DNA of 13,296 nucleotides from Palsa-872 sp036495195. GTDB taxonomy: Bacteria; Chloroflexota; Dormibacteria; Dormibacterales; Dormibacteraceae. The position numbers and the translations under genes were made by a program. The stretch is taken from contig DASXNH010000012.1 in NCBI GenBank assembly GCA_036495195.1, forward strand, positions 1 through 13,296. The letters run 5' to 3'. Under the pieces are notes generated by a model. That model had not been told where the DNA came from. It saw only the letters and a program-made list of their open reading frames with translations, and searched no databases. This document shows, one piece after another, positions 7,019 to 13,296 of the stretch; the stretch's first letter is position 1, and each line of letters begins with the position of its first letter.

Positions 7019-7713
7019 GCTCTGCCTGGCGGCCACGAACTCTCATCCTGCAGCACGAGGAGCCCACGCCACCTGGCCTCATGACCGGCTGGCTGGCCGA
7101 ACAGGAGGCCCACGTCGAGGTCTTTCGGATCGACGAAAGCGAGGACGAGGTGGATCCGCGCGACTACGACCTCATCGTGTCTCTCGGATCGGAATTCGCC
7201 GCGTTCGACGACTCGATTCCATTCGTCGAGCGCGAGGTGAAGCTGTACGAGCAGGCCATCGAGGCGGACGTGTCCATCCTCGGACTGTGCTTCGGCGGCC
7301 AGATGCTCGCCCGCGTCCTGGGCGCCCGGCTGTTCAGAGCCGAGCAGGCTGAGATCGGCTGGCTACCGGTGAGGAGTAATGACCCCGAGCTGGTCAGCAC
7401 CGGCCCATGGTTCCAGTGGCATTTCGACAGCTTCACGGCTCCCCCGGGGGCGAAGCTGATCGCCGAGACCGACGCAGCGCCGCAGGCATTCACATCGGGA
7501 CGCAACCTGGGCTTGCAGTTCCACCCCGAGGTGACGCCCGAGATCATGGACGAGTGGGTGCGCGCCTATCCGCACGAGCTGGAGGGGCAAGGCGTAGACG
7601 CGCAGAGATTGCTGACGCAGACCCGCGAGCGAGCGGCGGAAGCCAAACAGACGACCTGGCGCCTGCTGAATGCATTTCGCGACCGCGTCGCTCTCAAGGA
7701 ACGCGCGACGTGA
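7015..7713 (+). CDS. Class I glutamine-amidotransferase-like hydrolase
   Basis: Cytoplasmic alpha/beta hydrolase of 232 residues with a complete class I GATase triad: nucleophile C92 in ILGLCFGGQ, H170 and E172 in LQFHPEVTP. The oxyanion-side segment VSLGSE (55-60) and the internal QWHFDSF motif resemble GuaA-type glutaminase domains. There is no fused or adjacent synthetase that would accept ammonia, so a free-standing gamma-glutamyl hydrolase is more likely than a true amidotransferase. Known parallels: PuuD (gamma-glutamyl-GABA hydrolase) and the GATase-like IpuF (gamma-glutamyl-alaninol hydrolase) release the amine product and glutamate from gamma-glutamylated intermediates. With the ligase two genes downstream this makes a protection/deprotection pair. 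The ATG overlaps aminotransferase A by four bases (ATGA), and GGAG at 7006-7009 is the ribosome site. Confidence 0.88.
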   Translation: MSSAWRPRTLILQHEEPTPPGLMTGWLAEQEAHVEVFRIDESEDEVDPRDYDLIVSLGSEFAAFDDSIPFVEREVKLYEQAIEADVSILGLCFGGQMLARVLGARLFRAEQAEIGWLPVRSNDPELVSTGPWFQWHFDSFTAPPGAKLIAETDAAPQAFTSGRNLGLQFHPEVTPEIMDEWVRAYPHELEGQGVDAQRLLTQTRERAAEAKQTTWRLLNAFRDRVALKERAT

Positions 7714-9086
7714 GCGCGGGGCGCGTGGCGGCGGATCAAACCAGCACCTTCCCACGCTTTCTCGACCTCGCCTATCCGAACGTCGAGCGCGGAGAGGGAG
7801 TTTGGCTTCACACGACGGCCGGCGACAAGATCCTCGACGCGTGCTCGGGCGGCGCGATGGTGTCGTCGCTCGGGAATGGCGCCACTGACGTGGTCGACGC
7901 CGGCGCGAAGCAGGCCGAGAAAATCGCCTACTTCTACATGGACCACTTCACCAACGAGCCGATGGAACAGTTGGCTGACCGGCTCATCGCGATCGCGCCA
8001 GAGATGGCGCGCGTCAGGTTCGCGTCGAGCGGTTCTGAAGCCAATGAAGCCGCTCTGCGCCTGGCGCGCCAGTATCACGTCGATCGCGGCGAGCCCGATC
8101 GGTGGCAGGTGATCTCGCAGGCGCAGGCTTACCACGGCTCGACGATGGCGACGATGGCGCTGACCGGCCGCAAGGCCACCATCCAGGAGCCCTACTCGCG
8201 ATACCTGGCAGAGCACCTTCACATCCCGCCTTCGACGTGGCGCTTCGATCCGTCGGGCCAGGCGGCGCTGGACGAGATGGACAAACGAATTGATGAAGCC
8301 GGCGCGAGCAGCGTTGCCGCGTTCTTCTGCGAGCCGATCAGCGCTGCCGCGCTGCCTGCCTACTCCCCACCCGACCGCTTCTGGCACGGCCTGGCCGAAA
8401 GGCGCGAGCAGCACGGGTTTCTCATCTGTTTCGACGAGGTGGTCACGGGCATGGGTCGGACCGGCACCTGGTTTGCGTACCAACAGCTGCCGATCGAGCC
8501 CGACATCGTCACTGTCGGCAAGGGCCTCGGCGCCGGCTATGCGCCGATCAGCGCCATGCTCTGCAAGCAGCACGTCTACGATGCGATCGCCGCAGGTTCG
8601 CGCGCGTTCGACCTCGGCCACACCTGGGACGGCGCGCCGCAGTCATGCGCGGTGGGCCTCGCAGTGGTCCATGCGCTCGAATCGCGCCGGCTGGTCGAGC
8701 ACGTGCGGGTTCGCGGGTCACGCCTTCGCAGTGAGCTGCAGTCGGCGCTAAAAGGCAACCCGATAGTTCACGACGTACGAGGCCGCGGCTTTCTGCTGGG
8801 GGTGGAGCTGGTCGACCCGCGCGACGGCAGATCGTTTCTGCCCGACGAGCTGCAGGTCGGTCTTCGCGTTGAAGACCATGCGCTCGAGCACGGGCTTTTG
8901 GTGAGCTCGACTCACTCGACCGCGGACGGCTACGCGGGCGACGAAATTCTGCTGGCTCCGGCGTTCACCAGCACCGACGATGAGCTGACGATGATGATCG
9001 AGCGCTTCGGGGAGACGATGACCCATGTGACCACCGAGATCGCGAAGCAATTGAGCGAAACCGGCACCGCCGCGGCCCGAAAATGA
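7710..9086 (+). CDS. Class III (omega) aminotransferase B
   Basis: PLP enzyme of 458 residues, paralogous to aminotransferase A. It shows SGGAMVSSLGNG (46-57), the PLP-phosphate segment SGSEANEAALRLARQYH, AYHGSTMATMALTG, D242 in FDEVVTGMGRTG and the predicted PLP lysine K271 in TVGKGLGAGYAPI. Over one continuous block (about residues 96-154) I count 41 of 59 positions identical to aminotransferase A, with one single-residue gap. The start is GTG at 7710, overlapping the GATase stop by four bases (GTGA), with AAGGA at 7696-7700; the frame is open further upstream but that part overlaps the GATase gene and lacks homology. The two copies may be isozymes with different substrates, act in sequence on two amino groups or two aldehydes, or form a heteromer. 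Confidence 0.9.
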   Translation: MSAGRVAADQTSTFPRFLDLAYPNVERGEGVWLHTTAGDKILDACSGGAMVSSLGNGATDVVDAGAKQAEKIAYFYMDHFTNEPMEQLADRLIAIAPEMARVRFASSGSEANEAALRLARQYHVDRGEPDRWQVISQAQAYHGSTMATMALTGRKATIQEPYSRYLAEHLHIPPSTWRFDPSGQAALDEMDKRIDEAGASSVAAFFCEPISAAALPAYSPPDRFWHGLAERREQHGFLICFDEVVTGMGRTGTWFAYQQLPIEPDIVTVGKGLGAGYAPISAMLCKQHVYDAIAAGSRAFDLGHTWDGAPQSCAVGLAVVHALESRRLVEHVRVRGSRLRSELQSALKGNPIVHDVRGRGFLLGVELVDPRDGRSFLPDELQVGLRVEDHALEHGLLVSSTHSTADGYAGDEILLAPAFTSTDDELTMMIERFGETMTHVTTEIAKQLSETGTAAARK

Positions 9087-10417
9087 GCCGCGTGGACTCC
9101 CCGTCCGGCATTGCGCACAAAGCGTCCTCACGGATGGTGCCGGGCGACCTCGACCATGTCGAGTTCGTGCTGCTCGGGTTCCCGGATATCAATGGGACAT
9201 TCCGCGGCAAGGCGATGCGCCCTAAGGCATTCGAGGCAGCCATCCGGCACGGGGCAGCGATGACCGACCTGCTCCTCGCGCTCGACCCTCTTGATACGCC
9301 CATCGCGGCTTACGAACGCCTGGGAATCCGGTCGGGTGCCGCGGACCTGATCGTGCATCCAGACCTCAGCACGTTGCACGCGGTGAGCTGGCGCCCCGGG
9401 TGGCGCGTGTGCCTCGGAACCCCGAACTGGCCCGATGGCACCAAGTGCGAGCTCGCATCGCGCGAGGTGCTGCGGGGTTCGCTCGAACAGATGTCAGAGA
9501 TCGGATATGAGGTCACGGCCGCGCTGGAGTACGAGCTTCGCATCCGGGACGCAAGCGGAAAGTTCCCCTTCAGCGGGGTGAGCTACAGCCTGTTGGAGGT
9601 CAGCGCGCTGGAGGCGTTTCTCAGCGCGCTTCGGCCGGCCCTGGACGCGCTGGGCATCGAGTTGAGCGCGGCGCACACGGAGGGCGCGCCAGGCCTGCTG
9701 GAGATCAACCTGGCGGCGCGACCCGCCCTTCAGGCAGCCGACGATGCAGCGTTTACCAAGTTCGCGGTCAAAGGCGTCGCCGCTTCCTTGGGAATGCAGG
9801 CGACGTTCCTCGCCAAGACCGCGCCTGGAGAGGAGGGCTCGAGCGGCCACATTCACATGTCGTGCTGGCACGACGGTGTCAACGCGTTCGCGGACTCCGA
9901 CCGAGTCGCGATGGAGTCCGCCATCGCCGGCGTGCTGGAGCACCTGCCCGCTGCATCGCTGCTCTTGAATCCAACCATCAACTCCTATAAGCGGCTCGTT
10001 CCGGGATTCTTCGCGCCGATCAACGTCAGCTGGGGTCGAGAGAACCGCTCGACCGCAGTCAGGGCGATCACGTCCAAGCGCGCGGAGCTGTCGAGGATCG
10101 AGTGCCGCCGCCCGGGCGCCGACGCGAACCCATACCTGGCGCTGGCCGCTCTCGTGATCTCGGCCGCGGAAGGGATGCGTCGAAAGGCCAAACCACCCGC
10201 GGCGGTCGAGGGAGACGCGTACTCTCGCTCGGACCTCGCGATGCTGCCCGGCTCACTCGAGGCGGCTCTCCTCGCTTTCGAGTCCGACGATGTCCTACGC
10301 CAAAGGCTCGGCGAGAAATTCAGCGATTACTACGCCACCTCCCGCCGGTGGGAGTTGAAGGCATTTCAAGAAACCGTTACTGACTGGGAACGCGACAGGT
10401 ATGAGACGAGCGTGTAA
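9083..10417 (+). CDS. Glutamine-synthetase-like gamma-glutamyl-amine ligase
   Basis: ATP-dependent ligase of 444 residues with GS fold. The beta-grasp region (about 22-110) includes FVLLGFPDINGTFRGKAM. The catalytic domain keeps the metal and substrate residues: E149/E151 in ALEYELRI, E200/E207 in HTEGAPGLLEINL, H256/H258 in SSGHIHMS, SYKRLVPG at 301-308, ENRSTAVR at 320-327 and RIECRRPGADANPYLA (338-353). The FDGSS segment of ammonia-using GS-I is absent; the corresponding stretch reads LLLALDPLDTP, consistent with an amine rather than ammonia as acceptor. Known relatives are PuuA (gamma-glutamyl-putrescine), IpuC (gamma-glutamyl-isopropylamide) and the Streptomyces GlnA3/GlnA4 (polyamines, ethanolamine). 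Last gene of the operon; ATG overlaps aminotransferase B by four bases (ATGA). It probably starts the pathway by coupling the imported amine to glutamate. Confidence 0.9.
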   Translation: MSRVDSPSGIAHKASSRMVPGDLDHVEFVLLGFPDINGTFRGKAMRPKAFEAAIRHGAAMTDLLLALDPLDTPIAAYERLGIRSGAADLIVHPDLSTLHAVSWRPGWRVCLGTPNWPDGTKCELASREVLRGSLEQMSEIGYEVTAALEYELRIRDASGKFPFSGVSYSLLEVSALEAFLSALRPALDALGIELSAAHTEGAPGLLEINLAARPALQAADDAAFTKFAVKGVAASLGMQATFLAKTAPGEEGSSGHIHMSCWHDGVNAFADSDRVAMESAIAGVLEHLPAASLLLNPTINSYKRLVPGFFAPINVSWGRENRSTAVRAITSKRAELSRIECRRPGADANPYLALAALVISAAEGMRRKAKPPAAVEGDAYSRSDLAMLPGSLEAALLAFESDDVLRQRLGEKFSDYYATSRRWELKAFQETVTDWERDRYETSV

Positions 10418-10449
10418 CGCCTGAAGGTTGCTGTCGGCTGGTTCGGTCC

Positions 10450-10481
10450 GACCGGGCAAGATCCCGGTCTAGCGGAGTTTT
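10450..10481 (+). terminator. Candidate terminator at the end of the operon
   Basis: GACCGGG (10450-10456) and CCCGGTC (10463-10469) form a perfect seven-pair GC-rich stem with a six-base loop, 32 bases after the ligase stop. Four Ts (10478-10481) follow, but eight bases after the stem, so intrinsic termination would be weak. There is no T tract on the opposite strand, so it would not serve the convergent minus-strand gene. Confidence 0.4.
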
Positions 10482-10488
10482 ACCCGCA

Positions 10489-10902
10489 TCAGACCTCTCC
10501 TGCCCACTCCATCGCCTCCGACACCGTGGTGAACATGCGCGTCGAGAACACTCTCATCCCGACCTGACTGAGTATCTGCTCAGATGCAATCTTGCCCAAC
10601 CCCCGCTGCGGCACTACGATCGCTATGCGCTTCAGGCCGGAATTCACCACAAGTGGAGTCCAGGTGTCGCGAATCCACAGTTGATCCTGCTCGGTCACAC
10701 CTTCCAATCTGCGGTGGTCGCTCACCAAGGCGGCGGCGCCAATGGATTTGATCGCCTCGAGGATTCTCATCGTGCTGGCTCGAAATTCGCTGCTGTTGGC
10801 GAAGCCTCTCCACTCTGCGTAGACGCAGCGACTGTCGCGGTCCCCCTGAACCGAGAGCCAGGGCTCATCCGCGGATACGCCGCCCTTCGAGGAGGGGGTC
10901 AC
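10489..10902 (-). CDS. Small STAS/SpoIIAA-like protein of unknown function
   Basis: Predicted soluble protein of 137 residues without signal peptide or membrane segment. Its alternating strand/helix pattern (CVYAEWRGF, FRASTMRILEAIKS, AAALVSDHRRLEG, LWIRDTWTPLVVNSGLKRIAIVVP, ending in VSEAMEWAGEV) resembles the STAS/SpoIIAA-like folds found in orphan bacterial proteins with a Wxx..W.P..xxG.KR.A.V.P pattern. No clear phosphorylatable serine in the place expected of an anti-anti-sigma factor is evident, so partner switching is not claimed. The start is GTG with only GGGG about five bases upstream; a different start slightly downstream is possible. It lies 50 bases behind the transaldolase gene on the same strand and converges on the amine operon; no functional link to either is visible. 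Confidence 0.68.
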   Translation of the reverse strand: MTPSSKGGVSADEPWLSVQGDRDSRCVYAEWRGFANSSEFRASTMRILEAIKSIGAAALVSDHRRLEGVTEQDQLWIRDTWTPLVVNSGLKRIAIVVPQRGLGKIASEQILSQVGMRVFSTRMFTTVSEAMEWAGEV

Positions 10903-10952
10903 GGCGACCCCACGTTACCACCATGGATTTGAATCCGCGGCCGCTGCCCCGA

Positions 10953-12053
10953 TTACGCCTGGTCGGGATTCGGAATCATCACGTCGCGCACCAACGCGGC
11001 CAGATCGCTACAAGCGCCGATGAACTGCCGCAGCGTCCGTCGTGTCGGCCCGAAGTCGTCGAACTCCTGGAGGCTCAGGCCGTCCTCCGAATATGCGCGG
11101 CGGAAGTCAGAGAAATTCTCCAGGAGCTGGTCGACCATTTTGGGGTCGACCGGGTTGTCAATCCGAGGTTTCACCTCGATACGACTGGCGTTGAGACGCT
11201 GTTGCCACGCGTATGGAGGTGAGATGACCGCGTCGGCACCGATCAGCTCGCTCCAGTGCATGTGGTTGCGAAATGCGGCCGACAGCAGCCTCAGCCGGTA
11301 ACCGCGCTCCTGAAAGATCTGATAGGCCTTCTTGAATACCGCAACCCCTGCCCACTCGAGGTAACCGGGGTCGACCGACAGGCCATCCCTCTCCTGCACG
11401 ACCTTGAGCCAATCGTCGAGCCGGCCCACCATGATCGTGCAGACGGGCCCCATCGAAGAAATGCCCTTGCCCTCTGCCTCGCGGCGTCGCAGACCTCGCT
11501 CCACAGCCTCCGCCACCGCAATGCACTGAGGCAGGGTGAAGGACACGGTCGCATTGATGCTGACGCCGCGGTAGGTCGATTCCTCGATCGCCGCAATGCC
11601 CGCGTGGGTCGCGGGGATCTTCACGATCATGTTGGCGGCAAGGCCGTTGAACACCATCGTCTGCTCGACCATCGCCGCCGTATCGCGGAAGTAGCGCGGG
11701 TCAGTCTGGATGGACAGGCGGCCGTTGCGTCCGGCGTGCTCCTTGAATGCGGGTTCGAGCAGCCGTGCCGCTCGAATGGACAGTTCCTCTATCAGCTTCC
11801 ATCCAATCTGGTCCTCGGTGGCCGTGGGCATCTCGCGGAGAAGGGTCTCGATCCGTGGCCGCCAGGCCGCCAGCTCTTTCTTCAGCACCGACACCGCGAT
11901 CACGGGATTGCACGTGGCTCCAACCGCGCCGTCCTCGATGGAGCGTGTGAGCTCGTCGATCGAGGCTGAGTCGTTCCAGAGGCACGTGGGAGTCGTCTGT
12001 GTCATCTGTTGCAAAAGGCTGGTGTACGAAATGCGTTGCGCGGAGGTGGTCAT
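10953..12053 (-). CDS. Transaldolase-family protein
   Basis: TIM-barrel protein of 366 residues. Family features: LWNDSASIDELTRSIEDGAVGATCNPVI (25-52), equivalent to the D..S..EL...GavGaTsNPti opening of transaldolases; the predicted Schiff-base lysine K145 in MIVKIPATHAGIAAIEE; the SINATVSF strand (166-172); GRLDDWLK (210-217); and LLSAAFRNHMHWSELIGADAVISPP (257-280). Transaldolases move a three-carbon dihydroxyacetone unit between sugar phosphates in the pentose phosphate pathway. This copy is longer and more diverged than TalB, resembling the larger actinobacterial-type enzymes, so it may be either the main transaldolase or a side paralogue. It starts nine bases after the nucleotidyltransferase-fold gene and is probably co-transcribed. 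No ribosome site better than AGG precedes the ATG. There is no sign that it belongs to the plus-strand amine operon. Confidence 0.82.
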   Translation of the reverse strand: MTTSAQRISYTSLLQQMTQTTPTCLWNDSASIDELTRSIEDGAVGATCNPVIAVSVLKKELAAWRPRIETLLREMPTATEDQIGWKLIEELSIRAARLLEPAFKEHAGRNGRLSIQTDPRYFRDTAAMVEQTMVFNGLAANMIVKIPATHAGIAAIEESTYRGVSINATVSFTLPQCIAVAEAVERGLRRREAEGKGISSMGPVCTIMVGRLDDWLKVVQERDGLSVDPGYLEWAGVAVFKKAYQIFQERGYRLRLLSAAFRNHMHWSELIGADAVISPPYAWQQRLNASRIEVKPRIDNPVDPKMVDQLLENFSDFRRAYSEDGLSLQEFDDFGPTRRTLRQFIGACSDLAALVRDVMIPNPDQA

Positions 12054-12062
12054 GACTTGAGC

Positions 12063-12842
12063 CTACGCTGTAGGCAGGTTTTCCTCCGGCTCGTCATACC
12101 AGCGCACCCGATCGCCAACCCTGCTGCGAAGCTTCCAACGCGACGTCTTCGGCGCGTGCTCAATCTCTTTGAGAAGCGCTGACAGCCGCGCAGCGATCAC
12201 GTCCGAAACCTCGGGGGGCAGGCCGTAGTCAGCCAAGCTCGTCAGACATTGCTGGATCGTCGACGTGCACGTCCGCCACAGTCCCCAATCCTTGGCGCAC
12301 AGGTCGGCGATGAAATCAGCCTCAATCTCGGAGCCGTCGCCCGTGCTGATCTGGTGGTGGTAGGCGATGCTGTAAATGTCACGCAGGTCTCGTTCGGTGA
12401 GCTGCACGATCTGGAGCTTCGTCAGCAGAAGCTCGGCCAGTGGGATTGTCATCGGGTCCTTCTCCAGCCGGCCGGCAATGGGAATCGAGTGGCACATCTC
12501 GAACTCGCCCACGAAGACATCGAGCTTGCGGTTGTTCGCCACGTCGAAGAACAGCAGCCGGCGCGCGCCGTTGAGCGCGTTGAACATTTCGTCCCCCGCG
12601 TAGCCCGAGGATTTCAGGAAATCGGCCAGGGCTCGCCAACCACCCTGCCTGGTCGCGAGGTCGATGTCGCCGATTCGGCGCGGCTGGACTGGAGTTTCGG
12701 ACGGGGCCTGTATGCGCACGGCGACTCCCCCCAGAATCCGGATCGTCAAACCCGCCCGCGCGGCGGACTCGACCACTCGCTTGGCCTCGAGCACGGGATC
12801 GGCCAGGGGGCCGGCGGACACATCCCTGCCGTTGTCGATCAT
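12063..12842 (-). CDS. Nucleotidyltransferase-fold protein (Pol-beta superfamily-like)
   Basis: Soluble protein of 259 residues. The N-terminal half shows a minimal nucleotidyltransferase core: LGGVAVRIQAP (37-47), the acidic pair D59/D61 in RIGDIDLATR, and a third acidic residue D108 in NRKLDVFVGEFEMCHS. This is followed by IPLAELLLTKLQIVQLTERDLRDIYSIAYHH (133-163), a segment I recognise from a widespread hypothetical family with that core in Actinomycetota and Chloroflexota. The complete DxD...D set suggests an active transferase, but nothing identifies the substrate (protein, RNA, nucleotide or antibiotic), so I name no reaction. Some families with this fold are toxins (AbiEii, MNT); no partner antitoxin is visible. 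It sits 12 bases behind the metallophosphoesterase and nine bases ahead of the transaldolase. No clear ribosome site precedes the ATG. Confidence 0.68.
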   Translation of the reverse strand: MIDNGRDVSAGPLADPVLEAKRVVESAARAGLTIRILGGVAVRIQAPSETPVQPRRIGDIDLATRQGGWRALADFLKSSGYAGDEMFNALNGARRLLFFDVANNRKLDVFVGEFEMCHSIPIAGRLEKDPMTIPLAELLLTKLQIVQLTERDLRDIYSIAYHHQISTGDGSEIEADFIADLCAKDWGLWRTCTSTIQQCLTSLADYGLPPEVSDVIAARLSALLKEIEHAPKTSRWKLRSRVGDRVRWYDEPEENLPTA

Positions 12843-12854
12843 CAGCGTTTCAGG

Positions 12855-13296
12855 CTACCCGGATGTCAGAAGGAAATCGATATAACCTCCACTCGCATCG
12901 AAGTCGACGATCGCCCCCCGCAGCAGGTCCGCCGAGTAGTCGCTACCCGGATTCAGGCACATCGTCCGCCCGATCTTCTGGGCGCCGCGTGACTCGTGGA
13001 TATGGCCGTGAAGGCCGACCTCGGGCGCATATTTCTTGATCGTCTCGCGCACCGCCTTGCTGCCGACCGGGATGATGCTGGGGCGCCCGCCGCGGATCAC
13101 CGGGCGCAGGGTGTCGTCAAGCTCCGCCGCAAAGTCGAGGCCGGATCCATAAGGCGGACAGTGAAAGTTGGCGACCACGTGGCTTTCCGCGGGGGCCGGA
13201 TCCAGGATGGCGGCGAGTCGCGTGGCGAGCTCCTCCTCGCTGAACTCGCGCTCGGTGTTCCACGGGGTGGGTGTGACATCTCCGCAGCTGGCCAGC
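12855..13296 (-). CDS. Calcineurin-like metallophosphoesterase (5' end cut by window edge)
   Basis: Only the C-terminal 146 codons are inside the window; the frame is open through the right edge (from LASCGDVTPTPWNTEREFSE), and the N-terminal metal motifs (DxH, GDxxD) must lie outside. What is visible fits the second half of a calcineurin-like phosphoesterase: the histidine in VANFHCPPYGSGLD, and the metal-binding GLHGHIHESRGAQKIGRTMCLNPGSDYS, with the GHIHES and NPGS signatures. Such enzymes hydrolyse phosphomonoesters or phosphodiesters using two metal ions; the substrate is not predictable. An internal GTG at 13178 is not a plausible start, because conserved sequence continues upstream of it. 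It is followed after 12 bases by the nucleotidyltransferase-fold gene, so the two are likely co-transcribed. Confidence 0.85.
   Translation of the reverse strand, partial: LASCGDVTPTPWNTEREFSEEELATRLAAILDPAPAESHVVANFHCPPYGSGLDFAAELDDTLRPVIRGGRPSIIPVGSKAVRETIKKYAPEVGLHGHIHESRGAQKIGRTMCLNPGSDYSADLLRGAIVDFDASGGYIDFLLTSG

Noticed and set aside
7407..7709. Upstream extension of aminotransferase B into the GATase gene
   Set aside because: The frame is open, but the extra residues overlap the GATase active-site coding region, have no homology to aminotransferases, and the GTG at 7710 has a good ribosome site and aligns with the start of aminotransferase A.
7566..8621. Minus-strand open frame of about 350 codons opposite aminotransferase B
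   Set aside because: Antisense shadow of a well-supported PLP enzyme; no domain signature.
10920..10995. Possible tRNA suggested by a T-arm-like GGATTTGAATCC / GGATTCAAATCC
   Set aside because: The bases flanking the seven-base loop do not pair, and no acceptor, D or anticodon arm can be drawn on either strand; the minus side is the end of the transaldolase gene.
11256..11969. Plus-strand open frame opposite the transaldolase-family gene
   Set aside because: The minus strand encodes clear transaldolase motifs across the same stretch; the plus frame is rich in His/Arg/Leu without any pattern.
12062..12074. CCTAC-GCT-GTAGG hairpin at the end of the nucleotidyltransferase gene
   Set aside because: A five-pair stem with a three-base loop and no T tract, overlapping the last codons; too short to be a terminator and the next gene starts nine bases on.
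12249..12992. Plus-strand open frame opposite the nucleotidyltransferase and phosphoesterase genes
   Set aside because: Spans the junction of two minus-strand genes with recognised motifs; a shadow frame.
1..13296. CRISPR arrays, insertion sequences, integrases or phage genes
   Set aside because: I saw no regularly spaced repeats, transposase motifs, terminal inverted repeats or phage-like proteins; base composition looks even throughout.

Overview
The window is high-GC bacterial DNA, densely coded, with many GTG or TTG starts and genes that overlap by 1-4 bases. Family content (an ethanolamine-type APC permease, a HutC-type GntR regulator, a glutamine-synthetase-like gamma-glutamyl ligase, and a DxD nucleotidyltransferase protein of a kind I associate with Actinomycetota and Chloroflexota) suggests a soil or sediment Terrabacteria lineage. 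That placement is inference from protein style only; there is no rRNA or other taxonomic marker here.

Layout. (1) 1-1257, minus: an ethanolamine-permease-like transporter, cut by the left edge. (2) 1258-1475: a divergent control region with one promoter facing each way and a repeated GntR-type operator. (3) 1476-10417, plus: eight genes with almost no intergenic space, in the order GntR/UTRA regulator, class I (LsrF/DhnA-type) aldolase, Zn-dependent MDR dehydrogenase, FGGY carbohydrate kinase, class III aminotransferase A, class I glutamine-amidotransferase-like hydrolase, class III aminotransferase B, glutamine-synthetase-like ligase. Five of the seven junctions are 4-base stop/start overlaps and one is a 1-base overlap, so this is very likely one translationally coupled operon. 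(4) 10418-10488: a short convergent gap with a hairpin that may terminate the operon. (5) 10489-13296, minus: a metallophosphoesterase (cut by the right edge), a nucleotidyltransferase-fold protein and a transaldolase-family protein, closely spaced, followed by a small STAS-like protein.

How the genes may work together. The permease, gamma-glutamyl ligase and GATase-like hydrolase form the import / glutamyl protection / deprotection core known from gamma-glutamylated amine catabolism (putrescine Puu, isopropylamine Ipu, and ethanolamine via GlnA4-type ligases). Fusing that core to a sugar-type module (polyol dehydrogenase, FGGY kinase, aldolase) and two aminotransferases in one operon is unusual. 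The simplest reading is a catabolic pathway for an amine that also carries several hydroxyls, such as an amino-polyol or amino-sugar alcohol. The substrate is inferred, not shown. The shared operator in the divergent region suggests that the GntR protein controls both the permease and the operon.
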